From Candidatus Dadabacteria bacterium (GTDB lineage Bacteria > Desulfobacterota_D > UBA1144 > Nemesobacterales > UBA2774), in the NCBI GenBank assembly GCA_020054175.1, contig JAGVLR010000166.1:1-7888 (forward strand): a stretch of DNA of 7,888 nt. Reading direction: 5' to 3'. Positions 6,345-7,888 of this stretch are shown here, piece by piece; within the stretch, counting starts at the first letter, position 1; each line of letters begins with the position of its first letter. The translations under genes were made by a program, and so were the position numbers. The notes beneath the pieces were generated by a model. It was not told the origin of the DNA. It saw nothing but the letters and a program-made list of their open reading frames with translations, and made no database searches.

Positions 6345-7888
6345 ATGAAAAGCCGAAAGAAAGATAAAGCCGCGCAGCAGACACCCATTGACGGGGCCTC
6401 AGGCTCCGGCGAAGGCGGGGTTTCCCCCGCCGCGAGGTTCTACCCCTTTTTCAGGAACCGTCTGGTTCTCTCTATTATTCTGCTCATAGTCTCGTTTGCG
6501 GTTTTCATACCGTCCCTTTACAACGAGTTCGTCTGGGACGACGTAACGTTCATAGTCGAGGCCGAGCCGTATCTCGAAAAATACGAATTCAAACCCGGGA
6601 TTTTCCTCAAGAAACCCAAGTCGAACATAAAATACTTCAGGCCGCTCTTCACACTCTCGCTGGTGACGGATTACAGAATGTGGGGCATCGCTCCGTTCGG
6701 CTATCACCTCACAAACATCCTGCTTCATTCGGCCTGCACCCTGGCGCTTTATTTCATGGTGCTCGTCCTGTGCAGGGAATTCAAGGTCAAAAGCGGAAAC
6801 GCCGTCGCGTTCCTGTCGTCCCTTCTTTTCGCCGTATACCCTCTCCACGTCGAAAGCGTGAGCTTCATTTCGGCGCGGGCCGATATGATGGCCGGAGCGC
6901 TCCTCTTTCTCTCCGTCGGATTCTACGCGCTCTCTTACAGGAAGCTCCTCTACCTTCTCCCGGCGGCTGCGAGCCTGTTCCTTTCTCTTTACACGAAGGA
7001 GGTCGCCTATTCCTTTCCGATAGTTCTCCTCGGCTTCGACCTCATCAGCCGAAGGTTTTTCAGCCGGATTAACATAGCCAAGTACGCCATTATCGCGCTC
7101 CTCGTATCCCTTTACGTTCTTGTGAGGTTCGATTCCTTCCTCTCGGCCGAGGAGCTCTTGAAAAAAAGCACACTCAGGGGGCTGTCGGGCATGGATCTCG
7201 TGGGAGAGATTGTTGTAGGATTTCTCGGCTCCTATCTCTACTACGGCTGGAAATTTTTATATCCCTACGAGCTCAATCATTTCATAGCCTCGATACCGGG
7301 GGGAGACGCATTTCATATAACACTCTCCGCAATATTCGTGCTCGCCGTCGTGGCTGTATGCTTTGTCTCTATTAAAAAGAAGGAGAACTTCACCGCCTTT
7401 TCCCTCCTTCTTCTTTTCGCTACGATCGGGCCCGCCGTTATGATAGCCATATTCCCCGTCGCCATAACGCGCTTTGCCGAAAGGTTCATGTATATACCCT
7501 CGGCCGGCTTCTGTATGCTGGCGGCTTATGTAATCGTCCTCGCCGGGTCCCGCACCGGGATTAAATGGCTGAGCTGGGCGCTCGCGGGCGCTCTCACGGT
7601 TTCATACATAGTCGTAACCGTAAAGGGCCAGGAGGCATGGCAGAGTAACGTCACCTTCTGGAAGGCCGCAGTCGAAAGAACGCCCGAAGCCCTGGCTGTA
7701 AGGGTGAATTACGGAGAGGCCCTCAGAAACGCCGGCCGGACGGCCGAGGCGCTCGAACAATTCAAGGAGGCGCGGAAGCGGGCGACAAGTGTCGACGTGC
7801 GTGGAAAAGCCATGTCCACTATTCCGCTCGCCATGAACTACATAAACAGGGGCGAATACGACCTGGCCGAAGAGGTTCTCGAAGAGGC
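6345..7888 (+). CDS. Polytopic GT-C glycosyltransferase with C-terminal TPR repeats (TMTC-like), C-terminus beyond the window
   Basis: The open frame covers 514 codons and continues past the right edge. A charged cytoplasmic tail rich in Lys/Gly/Ser (1-38) precedes about 11-12 membrane segments, at roughly 40-58, 121-145, 152-169, 180-198, 201-216, 220-235, 245-262, 285-305, 323-342, 350-374, 383-400 and 406-427. The first outer loop has the acidic pair in FVWDDVTF (62-69), the usual GT-C catalytic position, then YFRPL (97-101) and GYHLTNILLH (119-128). Further hallmarks of bacterial TPR/TMTC-type transferases are YPLHVESVSFISARAD (165-180), YTKEVAYSFP (216-225) and ERFMYIPSAGF (379-389). After the membrane part, ALAVRVNYGEALRNAGRTAE (449-468) begins the first TPR, and a second starts near 490. 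Such enzymes take sugar from polyprenyl-phosphate donors; acceptor and sugar cannot be told. An in-frame TAA directly precedes the ATG at 6345, so no longer start exists, but no clear Shine-Dalgarno is present. It is divergent from leuB. Confidence 0.85.
   Translation, partial: MKSRKKDKAAQQTPIDGASGSGEGGVSPAARFYPFFRNRLVLSIILLIVSFAVFIPSLYNEFVWDDVTFIVEAEPYLEKYEFKPGIFLKKPKSNIKYFRPLFTLSLVTDYRMWGIAPFGYHLTNILLHSACTLALYFMVLVLCREFKVKSGNAVAFLSSLLFAVYPLHVESVSFISARADMMAGALLFLSVGFYALSYRKLLYLLPAAASLFLSLYTKEVAYSFPIVLLGFDLISRRFFSRINIAKYAIIALLVSLYVLVRFDSFLSAEELLKKSTLRGLSGMDLVGEIVVGFLGSYLYYGWKFLYPYELNHFIASIPGGDAFHITLSAIFVLAVVAVCFVSIKKKENFTAFSLLLLFATIGPAVMIAIFPVAITRFAERFMYIPSAGFCMLAAYVIVLAGSRTGIKWLSWALAGALTVSYIVVTVKGQEAWQSNVTFWKAAVERTPEALAVRVNYGEALRNAGRTAEALEQFKEARKRATSVDVRGKAMSTIPLAMNYINRGEYDLAEEVLEE

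Noticed and set aside
6157..6384. A 75-codon minus-strand open frame upstream of leuB, considered as a leader peptide
   Set aside because: It overlaps the start of the glycosyltransferase gene, has no run of leucine codons placed to act as an attenuator, and resembles no known protein.
6399..6848. A 149-codon minus-strand open frame inside the glycosyltransferase gene
   Set aside because: It is in codon register with the sense gene and explained by the same scarcity of TTA, CTA and TCA codons; the sense frame has the membrane segments and family motifs.

Overview
The window reads as an ordinary chromosomal segment of a Gram-negative (diderm) bacterium. The main clue is a SurA-type outer-membrane-protein chaperone and a lipoprotein parvulin encoded directly behind mfd. 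The DNA is moderately GC-rich. Ile ATA and Arg AGG codons are frequent, and TTA, CTA and TCA codons look scarce. From memory, an mfd-parvulin-surA order together with this codon style fits Desulfobacterota/deltaproteobacteria or a related candidate phylum. That placement is an inference, not something the sequence proves.

Layout: four genes lie head-to-tail on the minus strand, in transcription order leuB (6139-5066), mfd (5039-1593), a parvulin-like lipoprotein (1587-748) and a SurA-family chaperone (731 to beyond the left edge). The gaps are 26, 5 and 16 bp, so they probably form one transcription unit. The last two genes have Shine-Dalgarno sequences that overlap the end of the gene before them, which suggests translational coupling. 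A 205-bp divergent intergenic region (6140-6344) separates leuB from a plus-strand gene that runs off the right edge. That gene encodes a polytopic GT-C-type glycosyltransferase with C-terminal TPR repeats.

Functionally the cluster is mixed. leuB serves leucine synthesis, mfd removes stalled RNA polymerase and recruits nucleotide excision repair, and the two parvulin-family proteins act in envelope protein folding. The divergent glycosyltransferase is probably an envelope enzyme too. I see no mobile element, CRISPR array, RNA gene, phage gene or defence system. I found nothing that amounts to a new biological system. The points worth a second look are the apparently catalytically dead parvulin lipoprotein, the GTG start of mfd that lacks a Shine-Dalgarno and sits 7 nt behind a -10-like box, the TTG start of leuB, and the hairpins in the divergent leader region.
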